A DNA stretch of 9,104 bases from positions 1 to 9,104 of the forward strand of contig JAKSPA010000057.1 in the NCBI GenBank assembly GCA_024405235.1, read 5' to 3'. The stretch is from Lentisphaeria bacterium (GTDB lineage Bacteria > Verrucomicrobiota > Lentisphaeria > Oligosphaerales > Oligosphaeraceae). Positions 1-6,697 of the stretch are shown one piece after another. The position numbers were made by a program, and so were the translations under genes. Below the pieces are notes generated by a model. It made no database searches. It was not told the origin of the DNA and worked only from the letters and a program-made list of their open reading frames with translations. Every line of letters starts with the position of its first letter. Within the stretch, counting starts at the first letter, position 1.

Positions 1-4
1 TATC

Positions 5-2122
5 ATGCTAAATCACATCACACGCAATTTTCCTCTTCCACGCATTCAGACTGGAGCCATGCTCGGCAATGGTCTGACAGGAGCGCTGGTCTGGGGAGCT
101 GAACACACGTTGAATGTAACCCTAGGCAACGCAGCGCTTTGGGATCATAGAGGCGGTTGGGACTGGAGCCCAAAACAGAATCTTGATGCAATCACAGAAG
201 CACTGAAGAAAAAGGACACCGCAACGCTCAAGGCGCTTTTCGAGTCCAAAAAGCCAGACGGCATTCGACGCGCGACTCTGATTCCCCTCTGCCGTCTGAA
301 ATTCACACTTCCCGCTGAAATGCTTCTTGAAACAGTGGATACGGATTTCCACAGCGGAGTCGTCACTGTAAACGGAAGCAATGGTCTTGAACTGCGATTC
401 GTGTTGGCCATGACAACACAACATCTTTCAGTACAAGGTCTTTCCGATGATATCAAAGTCGAACTGATTCCTGCATGGGATTTGACTAAAGCCTACAATG
501 GTCCGCACAACGGCGAAGCTGACGACCTTGAAAAACGCGGCTTCGCGCCGCCGATTCGTCTTCCCAATGGATATATACAGCCCTTCCCTGCCGATCCTGC
601 CGCAATCGCTCTCATAATCCGCAGCGGCAACGAACTCTGCTGGGCTTTCGCACGTGGCACTTCCACTGACGACGCGCAAAAAATCACGTTCCGCTCCTTC
701 GCCGAAGCGCTGGATGAATCTCAAAGATACTACACGGATTTCGCTGCGAGAATCCCGAAGATCGAATTGCCTGACGCACCGAAACTGGAGCATATCTACT
801 ACGAAGGCGCATATCGCTATGCGACCTTCACGAATCCATTGGGCGTTTCCCCTGGTCTTCAAGGCGCATATCTTGAAGACGACCAGCTCGCACCATGGTC
901 GGGAGACTATCATTTTAATGTCAACGCGCAGATGTGCAGTGCGCCTGGCATGACACTCAATGCGCCTGAAAACATCCGAAAACTCTTCGACATGGTGCTT
1001 TCATGGAAACCGCGACTGCGCCGAAACGCAGAGTGCTTCGTCGGCATTTCCGATGGAATCATGCTTTCGCATGCTGTGGACGACACAGGCAAGTCGATGG
1101 GCGGATTCTGGACGGGAATGATCGATCATGGATGCGCCGCATGGGTCGCAAAAATGATGTTCGAATACTGCGATATTTTCAGCGACGAGTCGTTCCTTCG
1201 CAATGATGTCTATGACTTCATGCAGGGCGTCCTGAACGTATTCAAGAAACTAGTCGTCGAAGATGGAAACGGGAAGCTGTCCATGCCCGTCACGATTTCG
1301 CCGGAGTATCGCGGAAGCGCGATGGACGCGTGGGGCAGGAACGCCAGTTTCCAGCTGGCGGCGCTGCACAATCTGGCGCGCAACATGATCGTCGCCGCAA
1401 AATGGCTTGGCAGAAAGGTCGATCCATTTGCGGGAGATGTGGATGCGCGCCTGCCACGCTACGCTGAACACGTCGATGCCGATGGTCCGGAAATCGCGTT
1501 GTTGGAAGGACTTCCGCTACGCGAGAGCCATCGCCACCATTCGCATCTCGGCGCAATCGCGCCATTCGAGGCCATTGATCCGCTCTCGCCAGACAACAGA
1601 AAGCTGATGGATAATACGCTTATCTGGTGGACGCGCTGCGGCATGGGTTCATGGGATGGATGGGCCATGTCATGGGCTGCGATGATCCGCGCACGCTGCG
1701 GACAGGCGGAAATGGCTGAAGCGACGCTCGAACTCTGGCAGCGCTTCTTCACGAACGTCGGCGGCGGTTCGCTCCACGACTCGCCATTCAAAGGCTTCAC
1801 CGAATGGGCGGATTTCCGCGGCGAAATCATGCAGATGGACGGCGGCATGGGTGCTACATACGCAGTCCCCGATCTGATCGTCCATTGCTATCAAGACGAA
1901 CTACGCGTTGGCTTCGGAACGCCATCGCACTGGCGTCACGCATCCTTCGAGAACCTACCCGCGCGTGGCGGCTTCGTTCTTTCCGGAACCATCGCCCACG
2001 GGAAGGTCACGTCGCTTAAGGTGCGAGCCACGCGCGCGAATACCATTCGCATACGCTTTGCTGGAGAGGAAGGCTTCATTTCCAGGACTCTCGGTGCAGG
2101 AGAAGAAACCACCATCAGGTAG
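5..2122 (+). CDS. GH95-like glycoside hydrolase (alpha-L-fucosidase / alpha-L-galactosidase family)
   Basis: Predicted to hydrolyse alpha-linked L-fucose or a related sugar from oligosaccharides by the inverting mechanism of family GH95. Seen: an N-terminal beta-domain opening with GAMLGNGLTGALVWG (residues 17-31); the barrel motif LQG...APWSGDYHFNVNAQM (285-310), in which N305 and N307 match the paired catalytic-site asparagines of GH95; SPE (432-434), where E434 matches the general-acid position; HRHHSHL (509-515), the family His-rich signature; QMDGG (610-614), matching the Q-x-D-G-N segment; and a C-terminal beta-domain with LPARGGF (651-657). The 705-residue length fits cytoplasmic members. 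No signal peptide is visible, so it probably acts in the cytoplasm on imported sugars. The first ATG lies 4 bases from the window edge and the frame is open to the edge, so the true start may lie outside. It converges with the next operon. The family assignment is good; substrate is not determinable, since GH95 also contains alpha-L-galactosidases. Confidence 0.82.
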   Translation: MLNHITRNFPLPRIQTGAMLGNGLTGALVWGAEHTLNVTLGNAALWDHRGGWDWSPKQNLDAITEALKKKDTATLKALFESKKPDGIRRATLIPLCRLKFTLPAEMLLETVDTDFHSGVVTVNGSNGLELRFVLAMTTQHLSVQGLSDDIKVELIPAWDLTKAYNGPHNGEADDLEKRGFAPPIRLPNGYIQPFPADPAAIALIIRSGNELCWAFARGTSTDDAQKITFRSFAEALDESQRYYTDFAARIPKIELPDAPKLEHIYYEGAYRYATFTNPLGVSPGLQGAYLEDDQLAPWSGDYHFNVNAQMCSAPGMTLNAPENIRKLFDMVLSWKPRLRRNAECFVGISDGIMLSHAVDDTGKSMGGFWTGMIDHGCAAWVAKMMFEYCDIFSDESFLRNDVYDFMQGVLNVFKKLVVEDGNGKLSMPVTISPEYRGSAMDAWGRNASFQLAALHNLARNMIVAAKWLGRKVDPFAGDVDARLPRYAEHVDADGPEIALLEGLPLRESHRHHSHLGAIAPFEAIDPLSPDNRKLMDNTLIWWTRCGMGSWDGWAMSWAAMIRARCGQAEMAEATLELWQRFFTNVGGGSLHDSPFKGFTEWADFRGEIMQMDGGMGATYAVPDLIVHCYQDELRVGFGTPSHWRHASFENLPARGGFVLSGTIAHGKVTSLKVRATRANTIRIRFAGEEGFISRTLGAGEETTIR

Positions 2123-2160
2123 ATTCCCTCCAGACTGGTCGGACTGTCGTTATGTCCCAA

Positions 2161-2188
2161 GGCGCTTGCATTCCTCCATGCAATGCGT
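2161..2188 (+). terminator. Possible weak terminator hairpin after the GH95-like gene
   Basis: About 40 bases past the stop codon at 2120-2122, TTGCAT (2166-2171) pairs with ATGCAA (2178-2183) around a 6-base loop. GCGC (2162-2165) can extend the stem by pairing with GCGT (2185-2188), including one G-T pair, across a single bulged T at 2184. The T-rich stretch (about 2213-2233) begins some 25 bases after the stem, too far for a canonical intrinsic terminator, so the call is tentative. Confidence 0.3.
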
Positions 2189-2244
2189 GCGCGCTTCTCC
2201 TCGCTGTTTGAAGATTTTTATTTATTGTTGTTGAATTAAATATG

Positions 2245-2281
2245 TTCCAGAGGCCTGGTATGATTTTCCAAGCCTCTGGAA
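2245..2281. terminator. Hairpin terminator between convergent genes
   Basis: TTCCAGAGGC (2245-2254) and GCCTCTGGAA (2272-2281) form a perfect 10-bp stem. After one C-A mismatch, TGG (2256-2258) pairs with CCA (2268-2270), leaving a 9-base loop (2259-2267). The hairpin sits 8 bases beyond the minus-strand stop codon at 2290-2292 and about 120 bases beyond the plus-strand stop, as expected for a terminator serving the minus-strand operon and possibly both strands. Flanks are AT-rich, but neither carries a long uninterrupted T tract, so Rho-independent efficiency is uncertain. Confidence 0.62.
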
Positions 2282-2289
2282 TTCAATCG

Positions 2290-5217
2290 TTATTGAAATA
2301 CGACTATCTGGCCGTATGGAACGGTTATTTCACGTTCGGAGCCATTGAGGACGTATGTCGCCCTGGCCTCTTTTCGGTCCCACCAGCGGATATTGAGCAG
2401 ATAGAACCTGCGCCCGCCGTCCGACAGATCGTATGCGGCGAATTCGACATCGTCGTTGCCGCGGAACCATCCGCGCACTTCCTGTCGCGCGACTGCCTCC
2501 AGGGCCTGCGATTTCATTTCACGCTCGTAGGCTTCACGCAACGGCGCTTCGGCAGGCCACAAATCGGTCGCAAAGAATCTGACAACGCCCTGTCCGACTC
2601 GTCGGGCATTACATGATATATCGTTCTTTTCCAGCCAATTGTCGCCAAGAAGCTCCTTCAATTCGACATCATCGGCAGCATATTTCGGCGCCTCGCTCTT
2701 CTTGAGGCTCATGCTCAAATGGCGACGGCACAAGAGCAGATCGCCGCCATTCTTCACGAAATCCAGCAGTTTTCCGCCATCACCCTTCTGGTATGTATGC
2801 CAGCCGAGCATGACAGCGGCGCCGTATTGTTCAAGCTTCGTCTCAATCGGCGCGATGTCCACGCAGCCGAAAGGCGTTCCCGTGTACCAGCCGTATGGCT
2901 TGTTCTCGCACGGTTTGGCACCTATGCTGTCAAATACGGCGCGCGGGAAATAGAGCGAAAGCAGATCGAACGACTCCTCTGGAGGACCGAAAAGCCACTC
3001 GTCTCCGAGATTCCGCCACGTGTTTCCGCGCCCAAAACACCGCCAGCCGTCATAGCGTCCCTGCAATGCGGCGACAGGAGTGACGATTTCGCCGCAGCGC
3101 GGATTCGCCTCCATGAAGCGCCTGAAGCGGTCGTTTGCCTCGCGATGAATCACGCAGTTGTGGCTGAAGCGGTCGTAATCCGCATAGTCGGATTCCATGC
3201 GCCAAAGTCCCTCTTCGATGTTGATGTCGGTCGCTCCATGGATATAGCTTTCCGCCAGCGACAGGAAGAGTCTCTCGGCGTGCTCCTGCGCATCGAGCGG
3301 CGACGAACTCCACTGAGTCGCAAGATGCGTGCCGAAATCATGCGTGCCGTATGCACGCGATGCGCCGCGCAACGCAGAAAGGATGACCGCCTCCGGACCA
3401 TACATCTGCTCTGCCAGAAGGCATTTGTATCCTGCCTGGAAGAAATAGCGGAAGAACGTTGAAGGCCCGGAATGGCGCGTTGAATCGCCACGTGCGTCCG
3501 CCAGATTCGACACGAAATACTCAGCTGCCTCCTTCATGTCGCGCGCCTTGCATGGATCGAAGAACCACCATGTCTTATATACATCTCTGAGAGGATTCAC
3601 AGCCTCCTGCTCCTCCCCTTCCACAAATCGCTTTGGACGCACATGCGGCTGAATTCCGTCTGGATTGACGTCACTCGAAAGGATGTCGCCATATGGTTCC
3701 GCAAAATGCGTTGTCCCCCACAATGCGTTGCCCCAGTAGCACAAGGAACCATCGTTTTCGTGCGAGCGCCGTCCGACATAGTATGGTCCCTTGAGCAGTT
3801 CGTCTGGAGGATTGGCAGTCATGCCAGGCACCTCTCGTCCATCGACCATAAGCGTGTAATGTATGCACAAGTCGTTCAGCAACGGAATGATATGTTTCCA
3901 GAGCCTCGTATTGAGCCCCCTTGCGCCGTCCCAACGATATGAATGACGATAGCAGATGCAGTTGCCGATGTGGTTGGCGACGTACCATTCAAGATAGCGT
4001 TCCGCATCGTCGATGTCCTGCGGAATGTAAACATCGTCGCCCGTGCCCTGAAGCACCAGATCGCCGCCAGATGGAACGCATTGGACATCAAATGCGTCGC
4101 GATGATTCGCCGAGACGAATTCAATGCTTTTTTTTCCTGCTGCAATTGGGGCAAAACGGAAAGCATGAAGGCCTGTTTCAGCGAATTTCCGTTCGACGCC
4201 TTCTGCGGAAACGGTCACTTCAGGAACGTTCGTGCGAATCAGTGCGGCGAAAGTCTCGCCCTCGCGGACGGTTTCCGGAGCGCCGATGAATTCGAATTCG
4301 TGGTTGCCGAGCGTATGCAGTTCCAGCCCCTGCAAAACGAATCCGACTGCAGTGGAATAGTCGTTCAACAGCTTCAGCGTGAAGACGTGCTCGCCAGGTT
4401 CGAGAACGCCTGCGTCGAATGAGTATTCAGGACGCCGCACGATGCAGGAATACTTCTCGCCGCGGAAAATCTCGCGTCCGTCAATCGACACGGCGCATTC
4501 GAGCCAGTCGCGACGAGAGAGATTTTCGCCAAGATAATTGAACTGCTCGCGACGCGTCTGCGTCGGCGCAAGCGGTGGAATCACGCTGTCGCCGCCTTCA
4601 AAAGAGAGCCTTGGCGAACCAGACAGAATGCGTCCAGAACCGCCGCACACGCCTGTTCGAACGATGCAGCACACGGCAGTCGACGGCATGACGAATTCGG
4701 TTGACAACTCGCGCCAATCGTACGTCCCGCGCGGGAAATCCAGTTTCACAATCTTGTCCGGCGCATCGAAAACGTCGTTTGGATGACGGCCCTTCTTTGC
4801 GAAATAAATCTCCAGAACGGCTCCCGCCTCAACCGTGCAGTCGAAATCAACGGCCTTCACCGCAATGGAGAACTTCGCCTTCGCGCCAGGACGCAGATCC
4901 GATGCGTAGAGCTTCGCATACGCGTTTCGCGGATACTCGTCCCCGCGACACGGATACTCCAACGCAAAAGCCTCTCCGAACGTATCGCCTTTGGTCAGCG
5001 CGTCGTCAATCGCCATCGCGATTGCGTATGGAGCGCCCCACTCTGTTCGATACATCCAGAAGTAGTCCGTCTCGCCCACAAGACGAATGCGATGGCAGAC
5101 TGGTTCGGAAGAAACCTCCACGGTGAACGGAATGCTCACACTGCCGCATGGCGCCACATAGCCGCTGCGGTCGCTCGTTGCGTAATGGACGATCTCTTTG
5201 CGTGCGAACGTTCTCAT
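2290..5217 (-). CDS. Large multidomain protein, probable glycoside hydrolase-like enzyme of unrecognised family
   Basis: I do not recognise the family. Seen, in order over 975 residues: a beta-rich N-terminal region (about 25-130); a segment ending YDWRELSTEFVMPS...RTGVCGGSGRI (166-197) that reads like a CenC/CBM4-9-type sugar-binding beta-sandwich; two more beta-sandwich-like stretches (about 225-302 and 305-380); a mixed, Trp/Tyr/His-rich alpha/beta region (about 400-740) consistent with a TIM-barrel catalytic core, with acidic candidates in DINIEEG (664-670) and GRYDGWR (720-726); a GATase-like Rossmann segment with YGAAVMLGWHTYQ (798-810) and FVKNGGDLLLCRRHL (820-834), as in the middle domain of GH42-type enzymes; and a short C-terminal beta-domain ending at 975. 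There is no signal peptide or membrane segment, and free cysteines are numerous, so it is probably cytoplasmic. It is the second gene of an operon, 26 bases after the aminotransferase. Hydrolase activity is inferred from architecture only. An A8 run lies within codons for residues 361-364. Confidence 0.75.
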   Translation of the reverse strand: MRTFARKEIVHYATSDRSGYVAPCGSVSIPFTVEVSSEPVCHRIRLVGETDYFWMYRTEWGAPYAIAMAIDDALTKGDTFGEAFALEYPCRGDEYPRNAYAKLYASDLRPGAKAKFSIAVKAVDFDCTVEAGAVLEIYFAKKGRHPNDVFDAPDKIVKLDFPRGTYDWRELSTEFVMPSTAVCCIVRTGVCGGSGRILSGSPRLSFEGGDSVIPPLAPTQTRREQFNYLGENLSRRDWLECAVSIDGREIFRGEKYSCIVRRPEYSFDAGVLEPGEHVFTLKLLNDYSTAVGFVLQGLELHTLGNHEFEFIGAPETVREGETFAALIRTNVPEVTVSAEGVERKFAETGLHAFRFAPIAAGKKSIEFVSANHRDAFDVQCVPSGGDLVLQGTGDDVYIPQDIDDAERYLEWYVANHIGNCICYRHSYRWDGARGLNTRLWKHIIPLLNDLCIHYTLMVDGREVPGMTANPPDELLKGPYYVGRRSHENDGSLCYWGNALWGTTHFAEPYGDILSSDVNPDGIQPHVRPKRFVEGEEQEAVNPLRDVYKTWWFFDPCKARDMKEAAEYFVSNLADARGDSTRHSGPSTFFRYFFQAGYKCLLAEQMYGPEAVILSALRGASRAYGTHDFGTHLATQWSSSPLDAQEHAERLFLSLAESYIHGATDINIEEGLWRMESDYADYDRFSHNCVIHREANDRFRRFMEANPRCGEIVTPVAALQGRYDGWRCFGRGNTWRNLGDEWLFGPPEESFDLLSLYFPRAVFDSIGAKPCENKPYGWYTGTPFGCVDIAPIETKLEQYGAAVMLGWHTYQKGDGGKLLDFVKNGGDLLLCRRHLSMSLKKSEAPKYAADDVELKELLGDNWLEKNDISCNARRVGQGVVRFFATDLWPAEAPLREAYEREMKSQALEAVARQEVRGWFRGNDDVEFAAYDLSDGGRRFYLLNIRWWDRKEARATYVLNGSEREITVPYGQIVVFQ

Positions 5218-5224
5218 ACAAAAA

Positions 5225-5229
5225 CTCCT
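5225..5229 (-). promoter_or_regulatory. Ribosome binding site of the 975-residue protein gene
   Basis: On the minus strand AGGAG lies 7 bases before the ATG at 5217-5215. It falls in the 26-base gap after the aminotransferase stop and fixes this ATG as the start; it also supports independent re-initiation within the operon. Confidence 0.7.
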
Positions 5230-5243
5230 ATCTGCGTTTCAAT

Positions 5244-6485
5244 TCATTTGGCATAATGCACTGCGACTTTACGGAATGCCTCCATCAACTGGTCGGCCTG
5301 CGTTTCGCCATAGCTCTCATAGATGAAGAATACGAAATCCGACGCGATGACCTTATCGCAATTCGGCGTTTCATAAACGGCATTTACGTCGCTCCTGCAA
5401 AGCGGATTGTTCCATGGATGACAATCCGCGCGTTTTGCAAACCACTCCATTCTTGCGGGAAGCGCTGCAGCGTAGCTAGGCAGAATCTGCGCCCCCTCCG
5501 CAACAAGTGCCTTGCAGAATTCATCTTTCGTGCACTTCATCTCATCTGCCATGAAGCGCAATCTCCACCACCAGTAGCATGGTTCAAAGCCTTTCTTGAG
5601 ATCCTTTTGCGGAATGTAAATGCCTGGCAGTTCTCCCAAACCGCGCTCCAACATCATCTTGACGAAATTACGGCGGTGTTCCACAATGCCTGGCAGCTTC
5701 TTCAATTGCGCACGAGCGATTGCCGCATGAATCTCATCCATATTGCAGTTGATTGCATAACGGACATTCGTGTGGCCTTCCAAATTGAAGGGCTTGCCAC
5801 GATCCGCGGCACGGCGTACTTTCCAATACTGCTCTTCGCTTCTGGTGAAAACCGCACCTCCCTGCCCACCTGCGCACATATACTTGCCCGCCATGAGCGA
5901 AAAGGCGCCAAGCGTTCCAAAGGTTCCAGCCTTCCGCCCATCTATCAACGACATGTGCGCCTGAGCGCAGTCCTCCACCACAGGAAGATTGTGTCTTTTG
6001 GCAACAGCCATGATCGACGGCATGTCTGCCGGTTCGCCTGCTATATGGGCAACCACTATGGCACTCGTTCGATCGGTTATGCGCGACTCTATCTGCTCGG
6101 CTCCCGCACAAAAACTGCCAGGAGCCGTATCCGCAGGAACAGGAATGCAATTCAGTTCGGCAATCGGCATCATTCCGCCTGGATCTGTAACACATCCGAC
6201 GACGACCTCCGAAAACGGCGGCAGTTCAAGGGATTTCAGCGACACGAAAATCGTGTTCGTGCCTGAATTCACGCCATCCGCATAGCCGCCGCCGAGATAT
6301 TCCGCAAACTCGCGTCCGAATGCCTCCTCCTCCGGACCATTGTATCCCGAGGCATTGCCGCTGACAATGCACTCGTCGAACAAGGCATCCACGGCTGCTT
6401 TCTCTTCTTTTCCGAAGTGATAACGTGCTGGCAATTCCGGAACAGCCTTGCTTCCTCCGTTAATGGCTAATGTGTTATCGGCCAT
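5244..6485 (-). CDS. DegT/DnrJ/EryC1/StrS family PLP-dependent aminotransferase
   Basis: Fold-type I PLP enzyme of the sugar aminotransferase class; members usually transfer an amino group from Glu or Gln to a keto-sugar, nucleotide keto-sugar or keto-inositol. Seen: NSGTNT (73-78), the phosphate-binding/substrate loop typical of the family; VVEDCAQAH (169-177), with D172 in the position that contacts the pyridine nitrogen; and FSLMAGKYMCAGGQGG (195-210), with K201 as the Schiff-base lysine, so the enzyme looks catalytically intact. At 413 residues it has normal length. The segment after the lysine reads GGQGG where many relatives have G-E/D-G-G. No sugar-nucleotide synthesis or glycosyltransferase genes are nearby; the partner is a glycosidase-like protein 26 bases downstream, so a role in amino-sugar or amino-cyclitol metabolism, possibly catabolic, is inferred. 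The start is supported by a strong Shine-Dalgarno sequence. Substrate unknown; closest functional guess is the scyllo-inosose/keto-sugar aminotransferase group. Confidence 0.92.
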   Translation of the reverse strand: MADNTLAINGGSKAVPELPARYHFGKEEKAAVDALFDECIVSGNASGYNGPEEEAFGREFAEYLGGGYADGVNSGTNTIFVSLKSLELPPFSEVVVGCVTDPGGMMPIAELNCIPVPADTAPGSFCAGAEQIESRITDRTSAIVVAHIAGEPADMPSIMAVAKRHNLPVVEDCAQAHMSLIDGRKAGTFGTLGAFSLMAGKYMCAGGQGGAVFTRSEEQYWKVRRAADRGKPFNLEGHTNVRYAINCNMDEIHAAIARAQLKKLPGIVEHRRNFVKMMLERGLGELPGIYIPQKDLKKGFEPCYWWWRLRFMADEMKCTKDEFCKALVAEGAQILPSYAAALPARMEWFAKRADCHPWNNPLCRSDVNAVYETPNCDKVIASDFVFFIYESYGETQADQLMEAFRKVAVHYAK

Positions 6486-6492
6486 GAGTCAT

Positions 6493-6498
6493 CTCCTT
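6493..6498 (-). promoter_or_regulatory. Strong ribosome binding site of the aminotransferase gene
   Basis: AAGGAG on the minus strand, 7 bases before the ATG at 6485-6483. A second ATG within the spacer (overlapping the end of the motif) is out of frame, so the chosen start is well supported. Confidence 0.8.
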
Positions 6499-6501
6499 TT
6501 T

Positions 6502-6536
6502 ATACCATTGATTCAGGTTTTATCTACAAATGGTAT
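6502..6536 (-). promoter_or_regulatory. Inverted repeat in the leader of the aminotransferase operon (operator or leader hairpin)
   Basis: ATACCATT (6502-6509) and AATGGTAT (6529-6536) are perfect 8-bp inverted arms separated by 19 bases. On the minus strand the second arm ends three bases before the AAGGAG ribosome binding site. The repeat could be an operator for a dimeric or tetrameric repressor, or an mRNA hairpin placed to affect translation initiation. The arms are AT-rich and the loop long, so a chance occurrence cannot be excluded. Confidence 0.4.
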
Positions 6537-6571
6537 TTCCATTGACACTTAACGTATCCACGGATTCGCTT

Positions 6572-6601
6572 TTTACAAGCAGGGGATTAGACTATTTTCA
6601 A
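6572..6601 (-). promoter_or_regulatory. Candidate sigma-70-like promoter of the aminotransferase operon
   Basis: On the minus strand TTGAAA (6601-6596; 5 of 6 to the -35 consensus) is followed after 18 bases by TGTAAA (6577-6572; 4 of 6 to the -10 consensus). Transcription would begin near 6565, giving a leader of about 80 bases containing the inverted repeat at 6502-6536. The match is modest and the consensus of this organism's promoters is unknown. The rest of the 6486-6697 gap holds only short dyads (see findings). Confidence 0.25.
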
Positions 6602-6697
6602 TTTTAATGCGTTTTTTCCGAATCTTAGGCCTTGTTCACAATTCTTGCCACAACGTCTTTTCATTGTGCAATGTCCCGCGACATAATTCGCTATCTA

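Noticed and set aside
2719..3462. A 247-codon + strand open frame opposite the 975-residue protein gene
   Set aside because: Antisense shadow; low-complexity Arg/Ala-rich translation without motifs, while the opposite strand has a continuous 975-residue frame with a good ribosome binding site.
4128..4135. A8 run as a sign of a frameshift or pseudogene in the 975-residue protein gene
   Set aside because: The frame is continuous on both sides with consistent protein-like composition; nothing needs to be repaired.
5148..6266. A 372-codon + strand open frame opposite the aminotransferase gene
   Set aside because: It overlaps a well-supported aminotransferase in the antisense direction, shows no domain and has no ribosome binding site that stands out.
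5244..6485. Reading the aminotransferase as part of an O-antigen or nucleotide-sugar synthesis cluster
   Set aside because: No nucleotidyltransferase, dehydratase or glycosyltransferase is present in the window; its operon partner looks hydrolase-like instead.
6542..6570. Perfect -35-like TTGACA on the + strand at 6542-6547
   Set aside because: No acceptable -10 box lies 16-18 bases downstream, and transcription would run antisense into the phosphatase gene with no + strand gene to serve.
6645..6671. Dyad TTGCcACAA / TTGTGCAA as an intrinsic terminator of the tsaB-phosphatase unit
   Set aside because: The stem is short, bulged and AT-rich, and no T tract follows on the minus strand.
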